A stretch of 64,000 bases of DNA from Solicoccozyma terricola (Eukaryota; Basidiomycota; Tremellomycetes; Filobasidiales; Piskurozymaceae): NCBI GenBank assembly GCA_001600875.1, contig BCLD01000010.1, positions 643,373-707,372 of the forward strand. Direction: 5' to 3'. The notes below the pieces were generated by a model, which was not told the DNA's origin, did not search any database, and saw only the letters and a program-made list of their open reading frames with translations. Numbering within the stretch: the stretch's first letter is position 1; each line of letters starts with the position of its first letter. The position numbers and the translations under genes were made by a program. This document shows, one piece after another, positions 23,101 through 37,400 of the stretch.

Positions 23101-24674
23101 TATCGGTTGAAAAATCCGGAATGATAGCGCAGATCATCTCGCGTGCGAAGGGCAAGCATATGTCTACCTACAGCGTAGGTCTGATGCAGGCTTTGCTACT
23201 TCTCGCTGCACCTCTACTCCTTGCCCCTCAAGTGTCTCAAAGACAAGAAGGCTACATTAGAGTCGGTGTTGTCATCAACTCTGCTCGCCATCTCGAGTTG
23301 CTGGACCCGTCGGAGAAGCACTTCCTGCTATATTCCAGCTTGACAACCAGCGATGGGTACTTTAGTGTCAATGAGGCGATGCTTGAAGCAGCATGGCGAG
23401 AGTGGGTTCGACAAGAGACGAATCGAAGGCTTGTCTGGATGCTCTACATGTTTGATACCCTTTGCGCTTTAGAATCTGGAATTCACACCTCGATCGATCC
23501 TCAAGAACTCGCTACGTTACCGCTTCCAGCTCCGGACCCATTGTGGAAAGCCCAATCGGCTGCGGAGTGGAACCAGGCGTTGATGGCGTATCAACCAGCA
23601 ACTCTTCAAGACTGCATGGAAGGCCTCTTCCACGTGAAATCATGGACATCATCCGGTGCTCCAGCCCCAGAAGCCGACACCGCCACTCCTGATCAAGCAT
23701 GTATTCTCGATCGAACCGACTTTGGCATGTTCGCGAGATACATGATGATATTGACTTTGTTGAGGGGTATATTGGATATTGGTCATGGCAAGAGGCCGAC
23801 TGGGGATTGGAGAGCAGTGACGAGTTTGTGGACGAAAGAGTTTACCAATTATACGACGGCCGGATTGGGAGCTCCTCATGAGCAACTGACCTTGTCTGAG
23901 CTGCTCGACTTGTATGGGGTCGCTTTGCAAAGGGTAAGTGGGGTTTACTGGTTGAATCAACACGGGATCTAGGCTGATCTTCTACTTGCGTCTGTTGTAA
24001 CCGCAGTGGCGAAGAGGATGGGACTTTGACCCGCTATGCGACGCGCCTGCAGCGGAAGCACTCAAGTATCAAGCGCTCGCGAAAAAGGACGCCGAAGAAA
24101 AGGCGGCAGCTGAGCTTGGCACACCTGATCTTATGGGGGGCGCGAAGAATCAAAAAGAAGCTAGGAAGAATTCTACTAAGACCGATTCGTCCGGCGCTGG
24201 ATCCACGGGTATGGTCGCTACGCCAGATACGAGTGATCATGTGTTGGAGGTGATGAATAAGCCTAAAAAGGGTATCATGTTCTATGAAGGCGAGTTCATT
24301 GGGGAATGGAGAACAAATCTGCCGTAGTTGCTAACCTTTTTCTTTTTTTTTTGGCTTCTACAGAGGCATTACCACTCTACTGGCTCTCGCAGGCTCTGCA
24401 TAGCATCCTGGTAGCAGACAAGACTGTAGCAGCGACTGCTCGTGACTCTTCTGGCAAGATCCCGCGGCCTTCCAACACCGGTAGTTCAGCATGGACCAAC
24501 AGGTTTGCCGGAATCGATATCAGCAAGATGTTACAAAGTGCTCGTGTCTTTGTGAGTTGACGGGTGGTTTCTGGGTGTTTTATTGCTTCTCGGCAATGGA
24601 AAAAAAACTAACGGATGGTTTTGCCTCGGTCTCAGACCCGACTCGGTGAAGGCATAGTTACCGCTTCGGTGTAG
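20162..24674 (+). CDS. C2H2 zinc-finger / fungal_trans transcription factor
   Basis: Nuclear regulator with about 7 exons. A Ser/Thr/Pro-rich N-terminus precedes two tandem C2H2 fingers: CSDCGQTYSRLEYLRRHQRKH (split by the intron at about 20666-20762) and CDLCPKKFAR, spliced at 20820 to SDVLLRHKRRCH. This two-finger layout is typical of Adr1/Msn2-like fungal regulators that bind GC-rich sites. A basic patch (SRRRRQSTVGGRGRGGKR, about 21050-21105) may be a nuclear localisation signal, followed by a long Gln/Gly/Ser-rich linker. The C-terminal half (about 22680-24560) is a helical fungal_trans-type domain, with TYSVGLMQALLLLAAPLLLA, INSARHLELLD and NRRLVWMLYMFDTLCALESG. The end is TRLGEGIVTASV. 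C2H2 plus fungal_trans is a recognised fungal combination; the target pathway is unknown. Four TGAGTCCCGCAT repeats precede it. Confidence 0.88.
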
Positions 24675-25060
24675 ATTGGGGGTTGTTGAGCGAGATCTGT
24701 CCGGTTTGGAAATGTCCGTCCTAGGTTGTAATCAGAACGCGCTTGTCGGATGTCACCGTTGCCACGTGTCCACGCCGGTCCCTCGGATGGACTTCGCCGA
24801 GCTCGATGTTTCGCCGTTCCATGAAGATGGGGTTGGTGGTGGATGGTCGTCAAGCAGGAGATGAGGAGGTCGGGGGTGCGTGGTGGCTAAGTGGTGGATA
24901 TATAAGATGCCCAAGGAAGGCGGTGGACGCTCGGGCGGACGCTCAGCTGTCGGCGTCCCCTCTCCCTGTCTCTCCCAAATCCATTACTGTCCTTTCCCGC
25001 CACTCGTCTCTGTCTTGTGGCCTGAATTGCTACGCCTTGCTGCGTCTTCCAGCACCCAAT
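24675..25060. promoter_or_regulatory. Promoter region of the alpha-glucosidase gene
   Basis: 386 bases between the transcription factor stop and the alpha-glucosidase start. It has a TATA-like element and a CT-rich 3' half (about 24955-25020). No gene seen. Confidence 0.55.
24898..24906 (+). promoter_or_regulatory. TATA box candidate, alpha-glucosidase
   Basis: ATATATAAG lies 155-163 bases before the alpha-glucosidase ATG, followed by a CT-rich tract. Its position fits a TATA box with a leader of roughly 100 bases. Confidence 0.55.
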
Positions 25061-27964
<2,904 letters not shown>

Positions 27965-28493
27965 TCGAGGTGTTCACATGAGAGAGGGGGGAGGGGGGAG
28001 GGGGGGGGGACGTTCGCATGGACTATCTATGCATTTCATTATCACACTGGAATTGGGGTGCTTGTCGATGACATCAGTAAGGCGGTGGCGAAACCGGTCA
28101 AATCCGGATATCCCCTAAAAGTATGCTCAGAGTTCAGTTCTTTTGGATTTGTTTAGAGGGCCTTCCCCCGGTGGCTCCATCCCTGTTCGTGAAATTTTTG
28201 GTGGGACTTGGTTCCCGATTCCTGTGGAAGGGCAGTTCGCATGCGTTAGTTGAACCGTCTCGTGACGTTTCGCCTCGATCTGATAGCAGAATCCAGCACC
28301 CCCCGATTGACGCACTCGATCTGATATCGCGCACACGCAGCCCCAGTGGGGTATAAGAAAAGTCCAGACCATGTTTTTCCCTCCCGTCTCTGCCCCCGTT
28401 TCCTCTGTCTCAAACACTCCGACGTGTGCCCCGCATACGTGAGTTGGGGCTCACACGCTCGTAGACATGAGAGGATTGCTTATCTGTGGTGAA

Positions 28494-28529
28494 CCCCTTC
28501 CCCTTAGGGACCCCCTCCCCCCTCCCCCT
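28494..28529 (+). promoter_or_regulatory. Cluster of five CCCCT (STRE-like) elements
   Basis: CCCCT occurs at 28494, 28500, 28512, 28519 and 28525, directly upstream of the TATA box. In fungi CCCCT/AGGGG is the stress-response element bound by Msn2/4-type C2H2 factors. Some copies may merely reflect the C-rich composition. Confidence 0.55.
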
Positions 28530-28562
28530 TTTTACTTCATATCCCGTCAGGGTCTCTTTAGG

Positions 28563-28572
28563 TATATAAAAG
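28563..28572 (+). promoter_or_regulatory. TATA box, small Ser/Ala-rich protein gene
   Basis: TATATAAAAG, a near-perfect TATA consensus, lies 127-136 bases before the ATG at 28699, with a pyrimidine-rich stretch immediately upstream and an A/C-rich leader after it. Confidence 0.7.
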
Positions 28573-28698
28573 GCAGTCAGTCAGCTCACAACCTGAAACT
28601 GCAAACCAAAGTCATATCAATCGACTCAAAAACTATCGCGATACCTTGACACAACGCTTGCCGATTGCTACGTTAACCGAGACGCTTACCATTTACCA

Positions 28699-29091
28699 TG
28701 TTGAATCCCGCCGGAAAGACTTTTTCTATCCGCAGACTTCAGGGTATGTGTAAGAATGGGTCAGTGAACAGCGAGCTCGTGATGCATTACGTCCCAGCCT
28801 ATGTACTGAATGATATTTCTCCCGGTTTCTTTCAGCCAAGGCGGTGGCATATCCTTCGCTCCCCCTTCCGCTCCCCGCCGCATCCCATCACCCCCTCTTC
28901 GTCGATCCACCCCTACCATTAACAATTCCGCCTCAACACATCACGCAACCTCCCCCTTTGATATGTCCAATGGCTTCGTAAACATGGCTTCGTCCGCTGC
29001 GGCTGCGACCTCCAGCAGTGCAAAGGTCGCCGCCAATCAGACTTCTAGAACTGCTGCCGGCTGGGGTAGGGAATCTGGTGTCATGTTTTAA
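28699..29091 (+). CDS. Small Ser/Ala/Pro-rich protein, unknown function
   Basis: A short two-exon gene. Exon 1 gives MLNPAGKTFSIRRLQG. An intron of about 85 bases (donor GTGTAAG at about 28748, acceptor TTTCAG at 28836) leads to a frame rich in Pro, Ser and Ala: GGGISFAPPSAPRRIPSPPL, SPFDMSNGFVNMASSAAAA, then AGWGRESGVMF and stop. The donor is chosen by frame; an upstream GTATGT would give a shorter, different C-terminus. No membrane segment or signal peptide is evident. The N-terminus could be weakly mitochondrial (Lys/Arg, no acid). I do not recognise a family. The strong TATA box and CCCCT cluster suggest stress-regulated high expression, which is inference. Confidence 0.6.
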
Positions 29092-30133
29092 GGGGCGATT
29101 TACCAATTCTGCGGACGGCGACTCCGTTGAAATTCGTTACAGACAGTGACCCTCTCTCGTTATTCACCATCGCACAACCTTTCACTCAAGAGCGTCAGCA
29201 CCTTCTCTATCATGATCGACCGGCAACGTTAAATCAAATGGATTAAAGACTGAGATTCGTGCAGCAAGACTGGTGTATGGGAATAGAAATTTAATTTACC
29301 AATGTCTCTCATATCATCTTTGTATCGACTAGTGTTCCCACTGTATGTTATCGTGTTGCGGTCTTCCTTTGCATACATGTTGTTAGTTTAGTATGACGTT
29401 AGGCGGGGCCTATGTATCGATAATAGTCTACCACAAATTCATGATTCTTTATCCTGCACTGTCGTGCGCAATCTGCTTGGTACCTGTGAATAAACAAAGA
29501 GCACATACGGTTGCGAACGCTCTCTATTTCTGAGAATGATTAGCTGATAGAGTGCCGGAGGAGTGGTTGCGACCGAGAGAATTCGAACCTCATAACACTC
29601 TTCTCCTTGTTTTCTCCTTTAATTTCAGGGCTTGTCACATCTGGCCCTATGTTATGCTCTTGTAGGATGCATCAAGCTCAGATCGCCTGCCGGACTCTAC
29701 CTGTATCGTGCTCGGGATCATGGTAGATACCAGGCTGTCTATCGATCTTCAGCGTCATCGCTCCTGTGTGGTATCGACCCTCCTTCTTTCAAGTCATGCA
29801 CACCCTGCGACATCTACGTCGACGCTGCAGACGTAGGGGAGGAGGCTATCATTCTGCGGTATATAGTGGCAAAACATGGCTTCAACATCATTTTCACGTG
29901 ACGTTGTTTGTGCCTGAGTAGAGTCTGCTTCAACCATAGGAGGACAGGTGCATAACCATCAACTTCTTGCACAACAACTCTCCACTTGCATCGTTCGGCG
30001 GGACACCATGAAATAATCTAGGGATATCCGAGGTGTTTGAATCACACTGGCGAGTTATCTTGCAAGGACGCTGAGAACGTCTTGGTGGGCTGTCGATCAA
30101 CAATCACCTCCACTCATCCTTTCGACCAACACT
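29092..30133. other. Intergenic region before CDC14
   Basis: About 1 kb. Holds the 3' region of the small gene (AT-rich, 29260-29400) and the CDC14 promoter. A frame at about 29632-29901 has no recognisable features. I see no tRNA or other RNA gene. Confidence 0.5.
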
Positions 30134-32614
30134 ATGTCTCCCCAAGCTTTCCCCAACCCAGTTTCAATCTTCTCCTCCACCATCCTTTTCACCACCTTCC
30201 CTTCAACCCTTCCATTCGAATACACGCCATGCACACCGCAGCTCTCCAGGTACATCCACCCAGTCACTCATAGACGAGTCGTCCTCCTTTCCATCGATGG
30301 GTTGGAGGACTTTCAATATTCCAGTTTTCACGAGGACTTTGGTCCTCTCAATATAAACCTGGTTTGGAAGTTCTGTAAGATGATGAGTGATGTGATGGAG
30401 GTGAGTAGCACTGTGACAGATTTTCAAACGTAGACGTGGAAGAAAGCTGATATCACTGATGACATGTAGAACCGCGAGTACGCAAGGAGTCCCATTTGTA
30501 TCTTCTCCCACACGGGTGAAGAGGAAGCTGCGAATTCCGCTTGTCTATTGGCATTATTTGTTGTGAGTCAGCCTTTTTTCCCCCACAAGACCCTATTGTG
30601 ACCCGGCTGACATATGATTGCGTTTTTAGCTCCTCACCCAAAGGAAGTCTCCTTGGGGCGCATGGAAACCATTATCGGATATGGGATTCAAGCCGTTCAG
30701 GTAAGCATGAATTGTTGAGATACTACAGGGAAGGATTTGAGGGGCTGAGTCTAAACATTGATCGTATGTAGGGATGCCGGAAAAGGAGAATCAGAGTGGG
30801 GGATGACTATTCAAGTAAGCTTGTTTTACCTCTTTCATATCCTATTGTGGAAGCTGAAGCGAATCAATGGGACAGGATGTGGTTTGGGGTGTTTGGAAAG
30901 CCGAGAAGATGGGATTATTGGATATGTCTACCTTTGATTCTGAGGAATACTCTGTGAGATCGATCGGGTACTCATTTTAGGCGATAGCTTTCTGATATAC
31001 CGCTCGTACTCGTTTTATCTCCAGTATTATGAACAACCCATCAACGGCGATCTCAATGTCATCGGTCCCTTCATCGCATTTGCATCACCAGCGTGTAACA
31101 CCTACATGTCCCGATCTAAACTCGACAAGATCAAACGTTCACCCTCGAAGACCGAAACGAGCATGACACCGGCATTTAAGAATGTATTGGATTATTTCCA
31201 GGTCAATGGAGTGGGTCTGGTTGTTAGATGTAATGACAGGCTGTATGACAAGAGGGAATTCGAGATGAGAGGAATGAAGCATACTGAGATGGTGAGTTGA
31301 GGGTATCAGTACGTAATAGCTACTCAGCTGACACTCCTCTTTGTTGGTAGTTTACCGAAGACGGCTCGAATCCACCAGAACAAATCGTCAGAGATTTTTT
31401 GACGATGGCTGATAAAGTGATAATGAAAGGTGGGAAAGTTGCGGTGCATTGTAAAGCTGGACTGGGAAGAACAGGCGTGTTGTGAGTGTTAGACCCTGAA
31501 AACATGCCGTTGACGTGACGATGTCGCATGCTTATTGATCGGATGCACGCGTGGTCCACAGGATCGGAGGTTAGTTATTTGTCCATAGCGTTGACCAAAG
31601 GGAGACGCTCTAACGATCGTTCTACCTATCCTCACATATCCTGTTTAGCATACCTCATCTACAAATATGGATTCTCCGCTCCTGAAGCGATCGCGTTCAT
31701 GAGGATCATGAGACCGGGTGAGTCAATTTGAGCTGCGTTATCATTGAGAAACTGCAGTAACTGATAGAGAGATCCTAAAAGGTATGGTGGTTGGGCCTCA
31801 GCAGATGTTCATGGGTACAAAGTTTGCCTTGTGGGCTCGTTGGGTAGGCACGAACGACACCTCTATACGAAAGGGCCTAACATTTCTCCTTGCCACTGTA
31901 GAGCGCCATAGACGAATACAGAGCAGCTGCCAAAGCAGTCAAAGCCCTTCCTCCTACGCCATTCCGCAACAACACCACTCAGATGAATTCTGATGACAAC
32001 AGCGACCGAGTAGAAACTCCAAATCTACCAAAGGCCAACATCACGCCGGTCAAATTGCTTAAAAGGGTTGCGGAAGAAATGGACGAAACGGTGACGAAGA
32101 CTCCTGGACAACGTGAGTGATTGTGGATGCCGACATTTGATCTTTGATTTTTCTCAAGAGCACTGATGTGCCTATTACCACCGTCCCACCGACAGCTCGC
32201 AAGACGCCGATGCGACTAACAACTACTACGAAAGGAGAAAGATATGAATCAATACCACCTCTCCCTGCTCTTCGTCTTCCCACCCTCGATCACGACCATT
32301 CCCCAAAACAACGGAAAGCGACTCGTATCCCCGCTCTCATCCCACAAATCATCAAAGGATCAGCCCCAACGTCTCCAATCAAACCTTCCGCTTCTTATCC
32401 ACCCACTACTGCCTCTTCTCGTCGATCTCAACGTGCTGAACTTCCAAAAAGAGGAGCATTGTTAGCGATATACTCGGAAGCTCAAGTTTCGCCATCGTCG
32501 CATTCATCAGGATCCGTAGAGGTAGATGCGTTTGGACCTGTTGTGGTTGAGAAAGGTGAGAAGAGTCATATGGGTATGGGAAGGTTGGGATTGAATTCTC
32601 AGAGGTATGGGTAG
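30134..32614 (+). CDS. CDC14: Cdc14 dual-specificity phosphatase
   Basis: Phosphatase that reverses Cdk phosphorylation at mitotic exit and cytokinesis, acting in nucleolus, nucleus and spindle. About 10 exons. The N-terminal DSPn-type domain has RRVVLLSIDGLEDFQYSSFH, FGPLNINLVWKFCKMM and ARSPICIFSHTGEEEAANSA, then YYEQPINGDLNVIGPFIAFA. The catalytic domain has VLDYFQVNGVGLVVRCND, KHTEMFTEDGSNPP and the P-loop VAVHCKAGLGRTGVL (about 31435-31482; nucleophile Cys, loop Arg). It is followed by the micro-exon join LIGAYLIYKYGFSAPEAIAF and IMRPGMVVGPQQ. The C-terminal tail is Ser/Thr/Pro- and Lys/Arg-rich with several S/TP sites, a usual Cdk/localisation region. All key residues are intact. The start is the first ATG before the conserved domain. 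Confidence 0.95.
31562..31569 (+). other. 8-base micro-exon of CDC14
   Basis: GATCGGAG lies between CCACAG (acceptor ending 31561) and GTTAGT (donor from 31570). Joining TT + GATCGGAG + CA restores L-I-G-A-Y right after the catalytic HCKAGLGRTG loop, as in all Cdc14 proteins. Confidence 0.8.
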
Positions 32615-33068
32615 ATGTGAGTCGATCGAAACGATCGAAACGATGGGAAGGTTACGGGCATTGATTCTCGACTGCTTCGTAGCCTTCGGTTATTATGCCA
32701 CTTTTTACCACTTTTTTTCTAGTTTCTTTTTACGATACTTTTTACGGCACGATGTTTTTCAACGAATTTGTACCATATACTTTTACGATGTACTCTTTGA
32801 CGACTACGATGATGACTTGGGCCTTGCCGATCTCCCCATTTGCTGGATTGTATTACGTAATTAGTAATGCGGGGTCTCCGCTCACCCCTTGTCGTGTGTC
32901 GGATACCATGGGACTCACCGTCCGTCGCGACATCATACACCCATCAACTCAGTCCACACTATACCCATCACCAGCTACAGGTAGTCATACCGCTCCACAA
33001 GCTAGTCCTGGAACGAGTATCATTTCTAGCAAAGGGATACATCGATCACATTGTTTATCGTCCAGACA
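32615..33068. promoter_or_regulatory. Intergenic region before the MATH/BTB-like gene
   Basis: 454 bases with a T-rich stretch (about 32695-32780) carrying repeated TTTTTACNRY blocks. No supported gene. Likely the CDC14 terminator and the downstream promoter. Confidence 0.45.
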
Positions 33069-35784
33069 ATGGCAGCTTTAACAACATTGCCAAGAGCAGC
33101 GCCCACGGAGAGGGTTACTGAGATAGGCAAGTCCACACTCCATTCATCCCCCAGATATTCCATCGCAGCTTGACTGATAGTCTATTCCTCTCACTTCCAT
33201 CGCTCTGTAAATCGCCGGCAAAACTCAAAACCCGTTTCCTTTCGATACCTCACAACCGTTCTTCACCAGTGGTACCCAATATCCCAACGATGGACTCTAA
33301 TCAACTCGAATTCGCAGAGACAAGCTGCGTTGCTCTAGAGTGGAAACTATCAGGTCTTAAAGCTATCTTTGAAAGTAGTAAAGGCGAAACAAAGTCGTAG
33401 GTCTAAGTTTGGGTGTGGTGGAACTCTTCTGTCCATAGCTCATTTTCCTCGATATAACGCACCAACGCAACCTGGTTAGAAAATGTATCAAGTCGGCGGT
33501 GTTTGGTGATCCTGATAACCTATGGGAGCTTTTATTCTATGGAAAGTGAGTTATTTGAATCTGAATTTTATCAAGGTTCTAAAAACCGTTATTCGCACAA
33601 ACGTGACCATCCCGTACCTTCAATCAGCTCCGGACCTACTTCCTCCTCATCTTCAAATCAAAACCAATCAATGGGTCAACCAGCAGGTCCAAGTCAAGCT
33701 GGAGAATTCGCAAGTTTTTATTTGTCTGCTGTACCGACACAAGAGGAAAAAAATGAAGGTATTAAAGGGAAATGGACGAGGAAAGGGTTTTACGCGTTTA
33801 GGTTTGAAATCAAGACGCCTGGGAAGGTGGCATTGGTGAGTTTGGAGAAATGAAAGGTATAAAGTGTAGTACTGAGATGGATGTGGGTGAAGATTGCTGG
33901 CAAGGAAGCGACGAATCACGTTTTTAGTAGCAAGACTGTTAATTGGGGGTGGCAAAGGTAAGCAGGCGGGCTTTTGGTTTTCCCAATAGTGTCCGTTGGA
34001 TTTTTGGGATAATCATACCCAACGTTTCTGCTCAGTTTCGCCAAACGTGACACTCTTTATTATGCCGCTCACCCCTCGGTTCGACAAACGGATAGCTTCG
34101 TTGTATGCTGTACAGTCGCTTCCAGTCCCACGCCACCTGCTGGGTACTGGCTTGGTCATCCATCAGCTGTCAACCCTTTATCGTTGACTGCGATGCCAAC
34201 ACCGGATAGTCGCGTTATTGGACATCCAACCTCCATCGCTCCTGCTGCAGCATGGAGTGGTTCGAGTGGAGGTTGGAAAGGTCTAGCAGGAGGAAATGGA
34301 GCAATGGCAATTCAACAAGCTAGAAAACTCGTTCCAAAAAACTTGGTGGAATCGTTTGGTGGTTTATGCGATGATCCATTGTATTCAGATGTGGTCTTTC
34401 TTTTACCAGTTAGGTCTGGTAAAAACTCGGATCGAAATATTCGGGTGGACGTTGAAGGGAATACCGGATTTCGAGACGCTAGTTTGTTTACTTCACCTGC
34501 GGCTCAAACGGACGAGACATCCCCTACTACGATGGGTGGTCAAGCCGACGTCTCGGCGTCTGGACCTGTAACAGCAGGCCATTTGAACCTTGGTCCTACG
34601 CTCAGGTCTTCATCGTCTGTCCCTCCCAACAAAACCAGGTTCAAGAAGGTGTATGCGATCAAGAGAATTCTTCGGAGAAGTGATTATTTTGTCGGAATGT
34701 TCGATTCGGGATTCTCGGAATCAGCTGGTAGTCGAGCGGATGATGATGATGCTGAGATGAGGGTGAGTTGGTTTCTGCATCGGTTGTGTTTATTGGGGGA
34801 ATGACCCTTGATTTCGGATGTTTCATATCCCGTTTTCGGCAACAGAGTGCATATCACGGCGAATCCGACGATGAGATTGCCGACGACTCTGATTTGGAGG
34901 AAGACGCACTATTTCCGGACGAAGAAGGCACTGCCTCAGATCTCGACGACGACACTGAGATGCATTCCTATGTCGGTCCTTCCAAGACGCAAAAAGTTAT
35001 CCGCGAGGCTTCATACCGTACTTGGAAAGCATTGATCTACTATCTCTACACCGACATCATCACATTCGCCCCTCTCACTTCGTCATTCATACCACCCGCA
35101 GCCCCGGTCGGCGAGCCTTTGCCGACCACGCCTAGTCGACCAAATTCGCTCCCCAGTGGATTTGCAGCAGAGGCTCCGGTCACCGGCAGGCACGCCTGGA
35201 TTCAAACTTGGATGGCGGAGAATCGCGAAGGCGGTGGCGAGTTGCGTCAACCTGCACCGTGCAGTGCGAAAGCGATATATCGATTGGCCGACGTGAGAGC
35301 ATTCGAGTTTTAACATCAATCGAGGTATTGGAATTCGGAACTGATCCAACGGGTCCTCACTTCTATACAGAAATTTGACCTCCAAGCGCTCCGTCAGCGG
35401 GCTTTCCAGCACATTGTGTCCCAGCTGACTGTCCAAAACATCCCCTACGAGGCTTTCTCTCCATTCAGCGCTACCTACGAGCAAGTCCGGAAGGTAAGAA
35501 ATCAAACAACAAGTCTCGCCGATAGGTCAATTCCACTAACATATGGCCATGCAAATTGGTCACAGGTCGAAGTTGCTTTTTTCCTAGCTCATTGGAATGA
35601 AATCAAGGGATCTCCTGCGATGGCTAATATATGGCAGCATATTCGCTTGGGAAGACATCTTGGGTTTGAGGAGGGTGAGGATGATGGCTTTCCCCCTTCT
35701 CCCTCCAGTTCATGCATTGACACGACGCTGCAAACCGTCCCTTCTCTCCCTTCCCACCCCATCCCAATTTTGTGTGACGTCTGA
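33069..35784 (+). CDS. MATH/BTB-like domain protein
   Basis: Possible substrate adaptor of a Cullin-3 ubiquitin ligase (MATH binds substrate, BTB binds cullin). N-terminal part: MAALTTLPRAAPTERVTEI; then LEFAETSCVALEWKLSGLKA, spliced at about 33398/33479 to CIKSAVFGDPDNLWELLFYG; then GEFASFYLSAVPTQEE, GFYAFRFEIKTPGKVAL, NHVFSSKTVNWGWQ and FAKRDTLYYAAHPSV, a MATH-like sheet pattern. BTB part: CDDPLYSDVVFLLPV (about 34370), YAIKRILRRSDYFVGMFDSG and REASYRTWKALIYYLYTD, with large acidic insertions between, then KAIYRLAD-KFDLQALRQRAF and HIVSQL. The start and first introns are uncertain. Between 33535 and 33575 the frame seems to shift with no normal-sized intron, possibly a missing base. Domain calls rest on motif pattern. 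Confidence 0.72.
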
Positions 35785-35999
35785 ACAGTTTGGCCATTCA
35801 TCGTTTCAAACCTCGAATTCAGAGCGACCAAGAATGAATCAGGAAGTGGAGTGACAAACAATCGAGATGATGCGTGAAATTTGCTCAAAGTGTTAGTCAA
35901 ATAAGTTGTATACCTAATTCGTCCATTGTATTAAAAGTTCAATCGTGGATACACGCCGCAATCCTCTGCGGGCTTTTTTTTTCTGTTTTTTTTTCCCTT
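35785..35999. other. Spacer between convergent genes
   Basis: 215 bases between the stops of the MATH/BTB-like gene (+) and the metaxin-like gene (-). T-rich runs near 35977-36000. No gene seen. Confidence 0.5.
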
Positions 36000-37400
36000 T
36001 CATATTCTACTCGCAGCATAATCCAACACCCTTCTCACATATTCCTGCAATTCTGGTTGTTCATCCAACGCTAGAACAAGAGGAGAATCCTTTGATAAGA
36101 AATGAATCGGATAGATATGTGATGCTATTAATGCATCTAACGGTGATGGCATTCTATGAACACCAAAAAAATCACCGAGGGAAAAGGGGAAAACACGCCC
36201 CTCCGATCAGTTTTTATTCCTTGGGAAGAAAGACACATTCCAAACGAAAAATTCCCCTTTTCCCAAAACTTACTCTGCGTCCAAAAACCAACCCCCTTCC
36301 TTGACATGTTCTTTACATAACCCACCTACCATCTTCAACCCTTCCACACCTGCTACAAGGACCAACCTATCCAGCGCGACCGACCCTTTTGTTGAATCCT
36401 TGATTGATTTCGGTAAAGCGTTGTATATCGAGATAGGGAGATGTAGGGATTGGTTGTATGGGAAATAGAGAGTTGGGTCGGGTGGGGTTATTGTTGTCAT
36501 CTGTTGAAAAATGGTCCAGTGGGTGTGTGAGAGGGTGGTGTGGCGTTGGGGGGAGGGGGGAGGGGATTGGAAGTGGGAGGGTGGGACGTACATATGCAGG
36601 ATGGATTTTTTGAAGGATGATATGTGAAAAAGCAAGTGCTTGTGTATGTGCTTCTTCAGATGGCATTCCATTCAATCTTTGATCGAAAAGATGGGTGGGG
36701 TGGGGTTCAAAGAAGAGGAGAGAGAGGTTTGGGAGAGGGGTTTGAGGGGTTTGAGGATGATGGCAAAGAATCGGGGTTATGAGTTGGATAATGGAGTGGA
36801 TGATTTATGTTATATAGGTGGTGAACCTGACTCACGTTCTTAAATCTTCAGATAATGGATGATATTTATCCAACCATGTCCTTATCCCCGATCCAGGAAT
36901 CAGAGTATCATCCTGTAACCTCAATGCTGGAAGAGCGCCTATTCGTTCGCCCAAACCAAAAGTTATTCAACCCACGTCCAACAAACGAAATATTAAAAAT
37001 AAAAAAAAGAGAAGAACAAATGCACCAAAACTAACCATCAGGTGCAGACGCTTCATATTCCCACGACCTAAACGAAACTCTAACGTCTCTAAACATCATC
37101 AAAAGTTGAATTCGAAGACATGTTGGATCTCTAGATGCCCAATCTGATGGAACCGAAGGTGGATGTATCTATGTGATCACCCCCTCAATTTTCCATTAGT
37201 ACCCTATTTTCTCACTCTCCTAGCAACACAAGGCGCGGGGGGGGGGGGGGGAAGAGACCGAGGCGCGGGATACTCACCCATAATTCAGGATGATCCAACT
37301 TTTCTGATACATCTTCATTTGGTAACACTACTAATGGGAATTGAGAACAGAATTTAAGGATTGGAGTTGGGATATATGATGAGGTGTGATGTTGTGACAT
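36000..37400 (-). CDS. Metaxin/GST-fold-like protein, probable mitochondrial outer-membrane import component
   Basis: About 6 exons. It starts MSQHHTSSYIPTPILKFC and SQFPLVVLPNEDVSEK, spliced to IHPPSVPSDWASRDPTCLRI and QLLMMFRDVRVSFRSWEYEA. Then comes RIGALPALRLQDDTLIPG (about 36940) with GIRTWLDKYHPLSED. This order (aliphatic N-terminal strand, CLRIQ, then a GALPALxx...LIPGSGI block) resembles the thioredoxin-like half of metaxin/Sam35-Sam37 proteins. The C-terminal half has MPSEEAHTQALAFSHIILQK, IYNALPKSIKDSTKGSVALD and MPSPLDALIASHIYPIHFLS (about 36120), and ends LQEYVRRVLDYAASRI, like the GST-C helices of that family. Such proteins serve in sorting beta-barrel proteins (SAM complex). No C-terminal membrane anchor is seen. 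Another GST-fold protein remains possible. Confidence 0.6.

Larger units (their letters stand above)
27965..28698. promoter_or_regulatory. Promoter region of the small Ser/Ala-rich protein gene
   Basis: 734 bases without a supported gene. The distal part has a G-rich stretch near 27986-28008. The proximal part combines a cluster of CCCCT elements, a TATA box and an A/C-rich leader, and looks like the promoter of a strongly expressed or inducible gene. Confidence 0.6.

Noticed and set aside
27980..28010. G-rich stretch as a possible G-quadruplex with a function
   Set aside because: It lies just after the alpha-glucosidase stop and is one of many G/C runs; nothing marks it as special.
29545..29610. 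tRNA-like stretch (GAGTGGTTGCGACC ... GAATTCGAACC)
   Set aside because: Neither strand gives a matching acceptor stem, and no anticodon arm of the right size fits. The resemblance is limited to short D- and T-arm-like words.
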